The notes: generated from the sequence alone by a model not told the origin. Numbered from the stretch's first letter, positions 1 to 8,178 are shown. The stretch is 64,000 bases of DNA from Clostridium frigidicarnis (GCF_900111985.1 NZ_FOKI01000002.1:124001-188000); one strand, 5' to 3'. Numbers and translations: made by a program.

Positions 1-1
1 T

Positions 2-277
2 CTTGGGCCTGATATAGGAATTAAAATGAAACCTGTAGGGGATATTCAGGTTACTTACTCATCTGAATTTGAGAGTGCAGGTATAAATCAAACAAGACAT
101 AGAATATATTTACACTTAAGTACAAGGTTAAAGGTTAATGTGCCATTAAAAAGTACTGATTTAGAAGTTAAACATGAAATACCTATATGTGAAACAATAA
201 TAATTGGTAAAATACCAAATACTAATTTACAAATGGATGGGGGTACAACAGAAAGCTTAATAAAAACAAAACCATAA
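2..277 (+). CDS. yunB: YunB sporulation protein, C-terminal part (5' end outside window)
   Basis: The reading frame is open from base 2, so only the last 91 residues are present. The stretch GDIQVTYSSEFESAGINQTR and the following hydrophobic/basic segment match the conserved C-terminus of YunB, a protein made during sporulation that in Bacillus belongs to the sigma-E regulon. An internal ATG at 26 could be misread as a start, but it has no ribosome binding site and conserved family sequence continues upstream of it. A strong bidirectional terminator separates it from the convergent hpt. The family assignment is from recalled conservation; the precise role in this organism is inference. Confidence 0.8.
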   Translation, partial: LGPDIGIKMKPVGDIQVTYSSEFESAGINQTRHRIYLHLSTRLKVNVPLKSTDLEVKHEIPICETIIIGKIPNTNLQMDGGTTESLIKTKP

Positions 278-280
278 TAA

Positions 281-330
281 AAAAAGGCTGTATCAGATTT
301 ATAAAATAAATCTGATACAGCCTTTTTTTA
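281..330. terminator. Bidirectional terminator between yunB and hpt
   Basis: An inverted repeat (AGGCTGTATCAGATTTA and its complement, 7 nt loop) is flanked by A-runs on the left and T-runs on the right, so it can end transcription of both convergent genes. Confidence 0.9.
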
Positions 331-858
331 TTAGTTTGTTTCCCAGTTGAAAACATAAGGAATATTTCTGTAGAAATCGCCATAATTTAGACCATATCCT
401 ACAACAAATAAATCTTCTATTTCAAAACAGCAGTAATTAGGTTTTATATCTAATTTTCTTCTAGATGGTTTATCTAAAAGAACACAGCATTTAACCGACT
501 TAGCGCCAAGTTTTTTAACATGATTTATAACAAATTCCATAGTTGTTCCACTATCAACAATGTCATCAACAATAAGAACATCTAATCCTTCTATGTTATC
601 AGGTATGTCATTTACAACAGTAACTACACCACTAGATTCTTCTCCGTTACCATAGCTAGAAGTAGTCATAAACCCTATCTGAGTAGGTACATCAATTGCT
701 CTAACTAAATCAGCAGCAAATATAAAACTTCCTCTTAATAAAGAAAGTACATAAAGATTACCACCTTCATATGCTTCAGATATTTCCTTACCTACTACTT
801 GAATTCTTTCAGAAATTTCATTAGCACTTATTAAAATATTTCTTTTTTTATCTTCCAT
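331..858 (-). CDS. hpt: Hypoxanthine phosphoribosyltransferase
   Basis: This cytoplasmic purine-salvage enzyme joins hypoxanthine or guanine to PRPP to give IMP or GMP. The PRPP-binding loop VLIVDDIVDSGTT is clear near residue 100, and the 175-residue length is normal. A GTG in frame at 873 would add five residues (MWRRI), but the GGAGG ribosome binding site lies inside that extension, so I place the start at the ATG at 858. The gene is transcribed alone on the minus strand from its own promoter and ends at the terminator shared with yunB. Confidence 0.95.
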   Translation of the reverse strand: MEDKKRNILISANEISERIQVVGKEISEAYEGGNLYVLSLLRGSFIFAADLVRAIDVPTQIGFMTTSSYGNGEESSGVVTVVNDIPDNIEGLDVLIVDDIVDSGTTMEFVINHVKKLGAKSVKCCVLLDKPSRRKLDIKPNYCCFEIEDLFVVGYGLNYGDFYRNIPYVFNWETN

Positions 859-893
859 AATACGCCTCCACACCTATTGTAAATATTGTTTTT

Positions 894-922
894 ATAGTAT
901 AAAATAATATGAAAGTTGTCAA
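894..922 (-). promoter_or_regulatory. Sigma-A promoter of hpt
   Basis: Read on the minus strand, TTGACA (922-917) is followed by a 17 bp spacer and TACTAT (899-894), about 35 bp upstream of the hpt start. Confidence 0.8.
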
Positions 923-1080
923 GTATATTAGATTTACATAAAGATAAAATTTTCGTTAGGAGCTGGTTATTACATTTTATAGTATAATTTCAGCAAAAGT
1001 TATTAATATTATATAAGGATTAAATTATGATAATTTAATAGTTGTGATTTTAAGATAAAATCTTAAGGGAGGTTTGCATT

Positions 1081-2865
1081 ATGATATACGGAAATGTAGA
1101 CGGTGTTAGAAATAGTATATTAAATGAATTAGAAGATTTGTATGATGTTAGAATTGACAAGGATAGTTTTGCATCATTAGAGTTAATAGATACAATGGTT
1201 AAAGTTACAGGAATTTTAGAAAGAGAAATAAGTGTAGCTATTGATAGAAAAGGTAGGATAATAAGTGTTGCAGTTGGAGACAGCACAACTGTTGAGGTGC
1301 CACTTATAGATATAAAAGAAAAAAAACTAAGTGGAGTAAGGATAATACATACCCATCCTAATGGTTCTTCTAAACTGTCTGCTTTAGATAATTCTGCTTT
1401 GTTAAAATTGAAGTTAGATGCAATAGTAGCACTTGGAGTAGAAGAAGATAAGCTAAATGATATAACATTAGGGTTTTGTGAAGTGGATAACAATGTTTTA
1501 GTTGGCTCTCATACAAAACCAATAACATTAGAAGAAGCCATGGCTATAAACATATTAGATAAAATATCTCATTGTGAAGAGATGATAAAGCTTAATAAGG
1601 TAGAGGAAGATAATACTGAAAAAGCTATTTTAGTAGGATGCGATACAGAGGAAAGTCTAGTAGAATTAGAGGAATTAGCTAAGGCTTGCAATACACCCGT
1701 TTTATGTCATGTATTCCAAAATAGATATAAAATAGATTCTGCTTTTTATATTGGAAGTGGAAAAGTTGAGGAAATAGCAATGCTAGCTCAAGCATACAGA
1801 GCAAATGTAGTTATATTTGATGATGAATTATCCGGATCTCAAGTTAGGAACTTAGAAGAGGCTATAGGAATTAAAGTTATAGATAGAACGACTTTGATAT
1901 TAGATATATTTGCTACAAGAGCTAAATCTAGAGAGTCAAAAATTCAAGTAGAACTTGCTCAGCTAAAATACAGACAATCGAGATTGGGTGGTCTTGGAAC
2001 CATTTTATCCAGAACAGGTGGAGGAATAGGAACCAAAGGACCAGGAGAAAAGAAGCTCGAGATAGATAGAAGACGTATAAGGGAAAGAATTTATGACTTA
2101 ACAAATGAGCTTAAAAAAATAAAGAAGGTAAGAGAAGTACAAAGGGAAAATAGGACTAAGCAACAAGTTATGCAAGTTGCTTTAGTTGGATATACAAATG
2201 CTGGAAAATCCACATTGAGAAATACTCTTTGTGATATAGCAGCTGCAAAAGATATGATGCAAAAGGATAAAGTTTTTGAGGCAGATATGTTATTTGCTAC
2301 CTTAGATGTAACAACAAGAGCAATAACCCTTCCAGATAACAGAGGTATAACTTTAACAGATACAGTAGGGTTTGTTAGAAAGCTTCCTCATGAATTAGTT
2401 GAAGCATTTAAATCTACATTAGAGGAAGTTATATATGCTGACTTATTACTTCATGTGGTAGATGCATCATCTGATGAAGCTTTGAAGCAAATTGAAGCTG
2501 TGGAAGAGGTATTACAAGAACTTGGAGCAAGAGATAAAGAACAAATTTTAGTGTTAAATAAGATTGATAGAAAAAATGAAGAAGAAATAAAACTAATAAA
2601 AGAAAAGGTAAATGAATATACTATAATTGAAATTTCAGCTAAGGAAAGAATAAATTTAGATATATTAATGAATATTATATCAGAAAAATTACCATATACT
2701 TTAAAACAAGCTGAATATATAATTCCATACACAGATCAACAAATAGTAGCTTATATGCATAGAAATGCTAATATAATGGAAGAAGACTATAGAGACAATG
2801 GAACATATGTAAAAGCTGAAGTAGATGATGAAGTATATAATAAATGTATAGAATTTTTAATTTAA
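1081..2865 (+). CDS. hflX: GTPase HflX with JAMM-like N-terminal domain
   Basis: This is a ribosome-associated GTPase (ribosome splitting and rescue). The C-terminal half holds the HflX core: an N-terminal subdomain from about residue 180, the glycine-rich linker RTGGGIGTKGPGEKKLE, and the GTPase with G1 GYTNAGKST (370-378), G3 DTVGFV, G4 NKID and G5 SAK. At 594 residues it is much longer than typical HflX proteins of about 410-430 residues. The extra N-terminal ~170 residues contain H90-T-H92, S100 and D103 in exact HxHx7SxxD spacing, the signature of JAMM/MPN+ metalloproteases and RadC-like proteins, with E47 or E49 as the possible upstream glutamate. GGGAGG lies 8 bases before the ATG. GTPase identity is certain; the N-domain reading is an inference from the motif. 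Confidence 0.95.
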   Translation: MIYGNVDGVRNSILNELEDLYDVRIDKDSFASLELIDTMVKVTGILEREISVAIDRKGRIISVAVGDSTTVEVPLIDIKEKKLSGVRIIHTHPNGSSKLSALDNSALLKLKLDAIVALGVEEDKLNDITLGFCEVDNNVLVGSHTKPITLEEAMAINILDKISHCEEMIKLNKVEEDNTEKAILVGCDTEESLVELEELAKACNTPVLCHVFQNRYKIDSAFYIGSGKVEEIAMLAQAYRANVVIFDDELSGSQVRNLEEAIGIKVIDRTTLILDIFATRAKSRESKIQVELAQLKYRQSRLGGLGTILSRTGGGIGTKGPGEKKLEIDRRRIRERIYDLTNELKKIKKVREVQRENRTKQQVMQVALVGYTNAGKSTLRNTLCDIAAAKDMMQKDKVFEADMLFATLDVTTRAITLPDNRGITLTDTVGFVRKLPHELVEAFKSTLEEVIYADLLLHVVDASSDEALKQIEAVEEVLQELGARDKEQILVLNKIDRKNEEEIKLIKEKVNEYTIIEISAKERINLDILMNIISEKLPYTLKQAEYIIPYTDQQIVAYMHRNANIMEEDYRDNGTYVKAEVDDEVYNKCIEFLI

Positions 2866-2867
2866 GA

Positions 2868-2906
2868 AAAAATACCTAAGGAAGTACTTCCTTAGGTATT
2901 TTTTTC
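2868..2906 (+). terminator. Terminator of hflX
   Basis: A 30 bp perfect palindrome (AATACCTAAGGAAGT and its complement, 2871-2900) is followed by a T-run. Confidence 0.9.
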
Positions 2907-3093
2907 TTGAAGAAATCAAGTTTATATAAAATGATTATAGTTAATCAGCTAGAGTTTATTAAAGTGAAGCAATATAACCTAGCTGAAGGTTAGAAGGATT
3001 TATCAAAACTCATATTAGTATACTAATTTAATTGAATTAATATAACTGATACTTGTAATAAGATAAATACGATAGATTTAGGAGGAATTTAAA

Positions 3094-3312
3094 ATGGAGA
3101 AATTATGCCCCGTATGTAATAGTATATGTGAAAAACATGTTATATGTTACAAATGTGGAAATTACATGGAGGATATGGGAAGGAATTCTCAATACTATGA
3201 TTCATATAGTTGTGACATTGAAATTGATACTAATGGAGCTTGCATACATTTATATCAATGTAAAAGTTGTAATGCAGAAAATCTTGTAAAAATTCAGGAA
3301 ATTTTCATTTAG
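3094..3312 (+). CDS. Small zinc-ribbon-like protein of unknown function
   Basis: This 72-residue protein is not recognised beyond its cysteine pattern: CPVCNSIC near the N-terminus, CYKCG around residue 19 and CKSC near the C-terminus. Two CxxC knuckles can bind one zinc in a rubredoxin- or zinc-ribbon-like fold. A good AGGAGG lies upstream of the ATG. It stands alone between hflX and the nucleotidyltransferase gene, with no terminator visible between it and the latter, so co-transcription is possible. Its length and the ribosome binding site support a real gene; any function would be a guess. Confidence 0.7.
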   Translation: MEKLCPVCNSICEKHVICYKCGNYMEDMGRNSQYYDSYSCDIEIDTNGACIHLYQCKSCNAENLVKIQEIFI

Positions 3313-3383
3313 TCATTGAAATATAACATGTCTTAATTATATAATAGTAATAATAAATGTCTGTAAATAAATGGGGGGGTCAT

Positions 3384-4280
3384 ATGAAAGCAATATCAAT
3401 TTACCAAGATGTATTTAATGAGTTAGTTTATAATTTAAAAAATAATGAAGAAATACTTGCCTTATTGGTTTTTGGAAGTCTTGTTACAGGGGATCTATGG
3501 GAAGGTTCGGATATAGATTTAATGGTTGTTTGTAAAGATAATCCTGTGCATGTAAAAAACATATACTTAGAAGATGAAGAGATACCGGTACACATAAAAC
3601 TTATAAATAAAGAAAATTTTATGTGTCTTGGAGAAAATAATAAATCAGAAAATGCTTTATATAAGTTTTTTTCAGCATCTAAATTAGTTTTCTGGAAAGA
3701 TGATGATATAAGGGATAAGTATAATCAAGGTAGATATTTTAAAGATGTAGATAAAGATAGACTATCTATGGTTTATTTAGGAAGGTTACTAAAAGATTTT
3801 AAAGTTTTAAAAAAATATTTATACCATGGAGGGAATTATACAGCCTTTTCATGTGCGGTTAGATGTATGGAAGAATTTGCACGTTTATATGTTAATAGTA
3901 TGGGATATATAACAACAAAGGATGCATTAGCTATGGCATCAGAATTAAATAATGAATTTAAAATATCTCTTGAAAAATTATTTTTTTATAGTGATAATGT
4001 AAAAGAAAAATTTGAAAATACAGCATCATTTTTGGAATTTCAAATAGATAATATGTTTAAAAATAGTACAAGTTTTCTTATAGATTTTATAAAAAATGAA
4101 TCTAGACATTTAAGTGCAGAAGAAATAAAGGAATTTAAGGTATTTAAAGGATTTAACATAGAGATGGAAATGTTATTGAATGAGTTATGGAAAAGAAATA
4201 TAATAAAAAGAGAACTTAGGGATTATACAAGTGAAGACGGAAAAGTTCTATTTAAAGAAAATGTATATTATGTAAATTAA
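3384..4280 (+). CDS. Nucleotidyltransferase-domain protein (pol-beta fold)
   Basis: This 298-residue soluble protein has the minimal nucleotidyltransferase signature GSx10DxD: G31-S32, then D43-I-D45 in VFGSLVTGDLWEGSDIDLMV, so two of the catalytic carboxylates are present. The middle part (about 125-225) is helical and HEPN-like in composition, and the C-terminal 60 residues look like a small helical or winged-helix tail. The family includes kanamycin-type nucleotidyltransferases and MNT toxins or antitoxins; no substrate can be assigned. An ATG at 3357 is in frame, but GGGGGG just before 3384 selects the later start. No separate HEPN partner gene lies next to it. Confidence 0.75.
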   Translation: MKAISIYQDVFNELVYNLKNNEEILALLVFGSLVTGDLWEGSDIDLMVVCKDNPVHVKNIYLEDEEIPVHIKLINKENFMCLGENNKSENALYKFFSASKLVFWKDDDIRDKYNQGRYFKDVDKDRLSMVYLGRLLKDFKVLKKYLYHGGNYTAFSCAVRCMEEFARLYVNSMGYITTKDALAMASELNNEFKISLEKLFFYSDNVKEKFENTASFLEFQIDNMFKNSTSFLIDFIKNESRHLSAEEIKEFKVFKGFNIEMEMLLNELWKRNIIKRELRDYTSEDGKVLFKENVYYVN

Positions 4281-4306
4281 ATACCCTTATTTGAGGGTAT
4301 TTTATT
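4279..4306 (+). terminator. Terminator of the nucleotidyltransferase gene
   Basis: AAATACCCT and AGGGTATTT form a hairpin followed by a short T-rich tract. Confidence 0.75.
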
Positions 4307-4377
4307 TCTATGTAGGATATTATAGATTTTAAATCTAAGAATAATTTTGTTAAGCACTTCATATAGGCAAAGTTGGT

Positions 4378-4520
4378 AGTGACAAGTTGCAAGTGATGAG
4401 TGACAAGTTAAGGATGAAATCTTCTTACAGAAGATTTCTAAAATAAAAAAAATAGTTAGAAACCTGTGGTTTTTAACCTCAACTTGTAATTGAAAACTTG
4501 TCACTTAAGGAATGGCGTAG
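4378..4520. repeat. Dispersed repeat R1, copy A
   Basis: The left end carries AGTGACAAGTTGCAAGT and a second TGACAAGTT; the right end carries their inverse (AACTTGT and AACTTGTCACTT). The core has a small hairpin (GAAATCTTCT to AGAAGATTTC), an A-rich stretch and TGTGGTTTTTAACCTC. The same architecture recurs at 7756, 18159, 35230, 38440 and 49464. There is no coding capacity. Confidence 0.8.
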
Positions 4521-4552
4521 TAACTTTGTTTTGAGTAAAAGGAGAATTGTGT

Positions 4553-5959
4553 ATGGAAAAATTTTATGTGGAATTTATAGAGGAAAATCCTAAATATATA
4601 CAATTACAAATGCATATAAAAAAACTAATAGATAAGGAAGAAGTTGAAGATGGAGAAAAGCTTCCCACAATAAGAGCATTATCAAAATTTCTAGGAGTTA
4701 ATAATGTCACTGTTGTAAATGCATATAAAAGACTTGAAATTGAAGGATATGCAGTTCAAAAAATGGGAAGTGGAACATATGCAAAAAGAAAACTACTAGG
4801 AAGATGTTTTAGAAAAGAATATAATGAAACTTTTAAAAAATTATCTATTGAAGAGTTGAGGCAAAGTATAGATTTTTCAGGGGAAAGTACAAGTAGCTCC
4901 TATTTTCCGGTACAGGATTTTAAGGAGATACTAAATGAAGTATTGGATAGAGATGGTGCAGAAGCTTTAATGTATCAGGAATCTTTAGGGTATAAGGGTT
5001 TGAGGAAAGAAATAAATAAAGAGTTTTGGAGTAATGAGTTAACCTTAGATGATATATTAATAGTTTCAGGAGCTCAACAAGGTATAGATATTGTTGCAAA
5101 ATCACTTATTAATGTAAATGATAATGTAATAATAGAGAGGCCAACTTATAATGGTGCTATGATGGTTTTTAACTGGAGAAGATCAAATATATTTGAAATA
5201 GACATGGAAGAAGATGGTGTGAGTATAGAAAAACTTCAAGAAATACTAAAAAAGAATAGAATAAAGTGTTTTTATACTATGAGTTATTTTCAAAACCCAA
5301 CAGGGGCATCTTACACAATAGAGAAGAAAAAGAAGATTTTAGCCTTAGCAGAAAAATATGATTTTTATGTTTTAGAGGATGATTATTTATCAGAACTAAT
5401 ATTTGATAAAAATATGGAATATAAAAGTTTTAAAAGTCTAGACGAAAATAACAGAGTAATATATATAAAAAGTTTTTCAAAAATATTTTTACCTGGAATA
5501 AGAATAGGATATGTAATAACACCAAGAAGATTTAGAGAGATTATACAAAACTCTAAGATACATACAGATATATCAACATCTTCACTTATGCAAAGAGCAT
5601 TAGCTATGTATATAGAAACAGGTAAATGGAAAAGCCACATAGAGTTACTTATAAATGAATATAAAACGAGATATTGTTTTATGGAAAATTATTTAAGAGA
5701 ACAATTGGGAGATAAGGTGGATTTCATGAGCCCAGGTGGAGGATTAAACTTTTTTATAAAACTAAAAGATAGTGTGAAAAAAGATTGTAAAGAATTATTT
5801 TTAAGATGCAGAGATAGAAATGTTATAATAACACCAGGTGTAATGTTTTTTAAAAATGAATCTGAAGGAATCAGATATTTTAGGATAGGATATTCCCAAA
5901 CATCTATAGATAAAATAAAGGATGGGATAGATACAATAAAAGATATATTGGAGGAATAA
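4553..5959 (+). CDS. MocR-type GntR regulator / PLP aminotransferase fusion
   Basis: This 468-residue protein is a GntR winged helix-turn-helix (about 1-75, with LPTIRALSKFLGVNNVTVVN) fused to a fold-type I aminotransferase domain. The PLP-binding lysine is in IKSFSKIFLPGIRIG, with the substrate-side segment YFQNPTGASY upstream. Proteins of this class (PdxR, GabR) use the PLP domain as an effector sensor; some retain aminotransferase activity. The ATG at 4553 is 8 bases after AGGAG; a TTG at 4547 is too close to it. The gene reads into yigZ with 5 bases between them, and repeat R1 copy A lies directly upstream. The target genes are unknown. Confidence 0.85.
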   Translation: MEKFYVEFIEENPKYIQLQMHIKKLIDKEEVEDGEKLPTIRALSKFLGVNNVTVVNAYKRLEIEGYAVQKMGSGTYAKRKLLGRCFRKEYNETFKKLSIEELRQSIDFSGESTSSSYFPVQDFKEILNEVLDRDGAEALMYQESLGYKGLRKEINKEFWSNELTLDDILIVSGAQQGIDIVAKSLINVNDNVIIERPTYNGAMMVFNWRRSNIFEIDMEEDGVSIEKLQEILKKNRIKCFYTMSYFQNPTGASYTIEKKKKILALAEKYDFYVLEDDYLSELIFDKNMEYKSFKSLDENNRVIYIKSFSKIFLPGIRIGYVITPRRFREIIQNSKIHTDISTSSLMQRALAMYIETGKWKSHIELLINEYKTRYCFMENYLREQLGDKVDFMSPGGGLNFFIKLKDSVKKDCKELFLRCRDRNVIITPGVMFFKNESEGIRYFRIGYSQTSIDKIKDGIDTIKDILEE

Positions 5960-5964
5960 AATCT

Positions 5965-6615
5965 ATGGCATATATGACTATAAAAAAAGAAAGAGCAATA
6001 GCTGATTTTGAAGAAAAAAGATCCGAGTTTATAGGAAATATAAAGAGGGTCTCAACTGAAGTTGAAGCGAGAGCTTTTATAGATGAAATTAAAAGTCAGC
6101 ATAAACAGGCTACTCACAATGTATATGCCTATATAATAGGAGAAAATATGGGTATACAAAGGTATACTGATGATGGAGAACCACAAGGAACAGCAGGTAT
6201 ACCAGCCCTTGAAGTATTAAAGAAAAATGGAGTTACAGATTGCTGTGTTGTAGTTACAAGATATTTTGGAGGAATTTTACTTGGTACAGGAGGACTTACT
6301 AGGGCTTATGGAAAGGGTGTAAGTGTAGCACTTAAAGAAGCAGGTATAGTAGAAAAAGTTAAAGGAATTACTATAAAGATAGAATTAGAATATGATAACT
6401 TAGGAAAAATACAATATGTATGTGCACAAAATAATTGGCATATAGAGAATACTGAATATACAGATAAAGTAAGCATATATATATTATGTGAAGAAATTGT
6501 TGAAGAACACATAATAAGAGAAATAACTGAAGCTACTAGTGGTAAGGCAACTATATGTAAGGTAAATGATGGCATTTACTTTAAAGAAGGCTATAGACTT
6601 TATGATAACATATAG
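5965..6615 (+). CDS. yigZ: YigZ / IMPACT family protein
   Basis: This 216-residue protein matches the bacterial YigZ/UPF0029 family: an N-terminal IMPACT-like domain with RYTDDGEPQGTAGIPALEVL and VVVTRYFGGILLGTGGLTRAYG, then a C-terminal ferredoxin-like DUF1949 domain (about 135-216). The family is related to eukaryotic IMPACT, a regulator of Gcn2, but no bacterial biochemical function is firmly established. The ribosome binding site GGAGG lies in the last codons of the preceding MocR gene, so the two genes are transcribed and probably translated together. Confidence 0.9.
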   Translation: MAYMTIKKERAIADFEEKRSEFIGNIKRVSTEVEARAFIDEIKSQHKQATHNVYAYIIGENMGIQRYTDDGEPQGTAGIPALEVLKKNGVTDCCVVVTRYFGGILLGTGGLTRAYGKGVSVALKEAGIVEKVKGITIKIELEYDNLGKIQYVCAQNNWHIENTEYTDKVSIYILCEEIVEEHIIREITEATSGKATICKVNDGIYFKEGYRLYDNI

Positions 6616-6620
6616 ACAAG

Positions 6621-6650
6621 TTGAAAAATTTCAACACAATATGATATAAT
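6621..6650 (+). promoter_or_regulatory. Sigma-A promoter of yebC
   Basis: TTGAAA (6621-6626), an 18 bp spacer and a perfect TATAAT (6645-6650) lie 64 bp upstream of the yebC start. Confidence 0.75.
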
Positions 6651-6713
6651 ATATTGTGAATTTTAAAGAGTTTTAAGCAACAATTTTTATATATAAGTTA
6701 GGAGGATACATAC

Positions 6714-7454
6714 ATGTCAGGACATTCAAAATGGCATAATATACAAGCAAAAAAAGGTAAAGCTGATGCTAAAAGAGGTAAGGTGTTTACAAAAATAGGT
6801 AAAGAATTAATGGTTGTAGTTAGAATGGGTGGGGCTAATCTAGATGCTAATAGCAAACTAAGAGATGTTATAGCAAAAGCAAAGGCTGCAAATATGCCTC
6901 AAGATACAATAACAAGAGCAATAAAGAAGGCTTCAGGAGAACTTGGAGATGTAAACTATGAAGAAACAGTATATGAAGGATATGGTCCTTTAGGGGTAGC
7001 TGTTATAGTTGAAGCTTTAACTGATAATAAAAATAGAACAGCAAGTAATGTAAGACACGCTTTCTCAAAACAGGGTGGTAACATGGGTTCAACAGGTTGT
7101 GTATCATTCATGTTCCAAAAAAAAGGTGAAATAGTAATAGAAAAAAATGATTCTTTAGATGAAGATGAATTAATGATGATGGCTTTAGATGCTGGTGCAG
7201 AAGATTTAGCTTCAGAAGATGAAGTTTTTGTAGTAACTACAGCTCCAGAGGAATTTGGAAATGTAAGAGAAGCTTTAGAAGCTCAAGGAATTGAATTTCT
7301 AGCAGCAGAAATTAAAGCTATACCAGATACCTACACTGCAATAGATGAGGAAACAGCAGTTAAATTTGAAAAGATGCTTGATCAACTAGAAGATGATGAT
7401 GATGTTCAAAATGTGTACCACAACGCAGAATTTCCTGAAGGATGGGATGAATAA
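6714..7454 (+). CDS. yebC: YebC/PmpR family protein (translation and regulatory factor)
   Basis: The protein is 246 residues, standard for the family, and starts with the invariant [21 protein letters not shown]. YebC proteins were described as DNA-binding regulators, and recent work assigns some of them to relief of ribosome stalling at proline-rich stretches, so either role may apply. TAGGAGG lies 9 bases before the ATG. The gene has its own promoter and a strong terminator and looks monocistronic. In many bacteria yebC lies next to ruvC and ruvAB; here ruvAB is about 8 kb away. Confidence 0.95.
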   Translation: MSGHSKWHNIQAKKGKADAKRGKVFTKIGKELMVVVRMGGANLDANSKLRDVIAKAKAANMPQDTITRAIKKASGELGDVNYEETVYEGYGPLGVAVIVEALTDNKNRTASNVRHAFSKQGGNMGSTGCVSFMFQKKGEIVIEKNDSLDEDELMMMALDAGAEDLASEDEVFVVTTAPEEFGNVREALEAQGIEFLAAEIKAIPDTYTAIDEETAVKFEKMLDQLEDDDDVQNVYHNAEFPEGWDE

Positions 7455-7502
7455 TTCTGTTTAAATGAAATGGTAATTAGTATATATTGTGGATTTTTAT
7501 AC

Positions 7503-7553
7503 AAAAAGACAGTGAGTAGATTTGTAAAAACAAAACTATTTACTGTCTTTTTT
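7503..7553 (+). terminator. Terminator of yebC
   Basis: AAAGACAGTGAGTAG pairs with CTATTTACTGTCTTT, followed by TTT. Confidence 0.85.
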
Positions 7554-7590
7554 CATGCACAGAAAAGTATAAAATTTTTTAATTCTAAGA

Positions 7591-7680
7591 TGTTGATAAA
7601 ACCTAGGGTTAAGGAGATTTTTAATCAGTGACAGGTTGCAAGTGATAAGTGACAAGTTAAAATGTGGCGTAGCTGCTTTA
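7591..7680. repeat. Dispersed repeat R1, short derivative
   Basis: CCTAGGGTTAAGGAGATTTT followed by CAGTGACAGGTTGCAAGTGA matches the start of copy E (38440), but the element then jumps directly to the terminal GGCGTAG motif. It looks like an internally deleted R1. Confidence 0.6.
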
Positions 7681-7689
7681 ATCTTATAA

Positions 7690-7750
7690 TTAGGCACATT
7701 CAAAAAAATAACAAGTCAGTATGCTAGTCTATTTTCTTTTATCTGCCTAA
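7690..7750. repeat. Dispersed repeat R2, short derivative
   Basis: The left end TTAGGCACATTCAAAAAAAT continues with AACAAGTCAGTATGCTAGTC, almost identical to the full copy at 49236. It is closed early by ATTTTCTTTTATCTGCCTAA, a version of the right terminal inverted repeat. Confidence 0.65.
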
Positions 7751-7755
7751 GTTAG

Positions 7756-7940
7756 TTGAGAATTGAGGAGTGAAAACTTTAATGAGTGACAAGTTATGAG
7801 TTACAAGTGACAAGTTGTGGTTAAATCTTCTAAGGAAGATTTTAAGATTTCAAAAATATAATTAAAGAAAATCTATGATTTTCAACATCAATTTGCCACT
7901 TGTCACTTTTAATTTGTCACTAAAAAGGGCGTGCCTTTCG
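7756..7940. repeat. Dispersed repeat R1, copy B
   Basis: Left ends with GAGTGACAAGTTATGAG and AAGTGACAAGTTGTGG, core hairpin AAATCTTCT to AGAAGATTT-like (AGGAAGATTTT), AATTAAAGAAAATCTATGAT followed by TTTCAAC, and right ends CCACTTGTCAC and TTTGTCACT. The core is nearly identical to copy E. Confidence 0.75.
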
Positions 7941-7944
7941 TTCT

Positions 7945-8000
7945 CTGACACAAAATATACATGGCATCTTGGACTTGTTATTTTCTTTCATGTGCCTTAA
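7945..8000. repeat. Dispersed repeat R2, right half only
   Basis: ATATACATGGCATCTTGGAC and the terminal ATTTTCTTTCATGTGCCTTA match the right half of the full R2 copy at 49236-49400. The matching left half is not adjacent; R1 copy B lies directly in front of it. Confidence 0.6.
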
Positions 8001-8002
8001 TA

Positions 8003-8140
8003 GGTAGATCATATTTGTAATAATTTATATATTGAGAGTAATTAATTATATTAATATATGATGTTTTAATGTAACGTTACTATTTTCAATAAATTTTTAT
8101 ATTTTTATAATATTTAAGTGGGCATAGGTATATTTATTTT
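8003..8140. other. AT-rich spacer, no feature seen
   Basis: Part of the 1 kb non-coding spacer between yebC and the CoA-transferase gene. Apart from a short palindrome GTAACGTTAC near 8072 I see no gene, repeat or terminator here, nor in 8179-8416. Confidence 0.5.
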
Positions 8141-8178
8141 TGTGTTTATATTGTATACATGTATATAATATAAACACA
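8141..8178. promoter_or_regulatory. 38 bp near-perfect palindrome, candidate activator site
   Basis: TGTGTTTATATT is mirrored by AATATAAACACA around a centre at ACATGT, with only one mismatched pair over 38 bp. It lies about 240 bp upstream of the sigma-54 promoter of the CoA-transferase gene, a usual distance for an enhancer bound by a sigma-54 activator. Binding by the activator encoded at 11207 is inference. Confidence 0.55.

Noticed and set aside
1050-1493. 147-codon frame on the minus strand opposite hflX
   Set aside because: It mirrors the hflX coding frame, is rich in Ser/Ile/Leu as expected for an antisense shadow, and has no ribosome binding site.
4277-4504. 75-codon minus-strand frame over R1 copy A
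   Set aside because: The frame is created by the repeat and has no supporting start signals.
4378-4520. R1 tandem TGACAAGT units considered as a CRISPR array
   Set aside because: The units are short, of uneven spacing and without unique spacers, and no cas gene is present.
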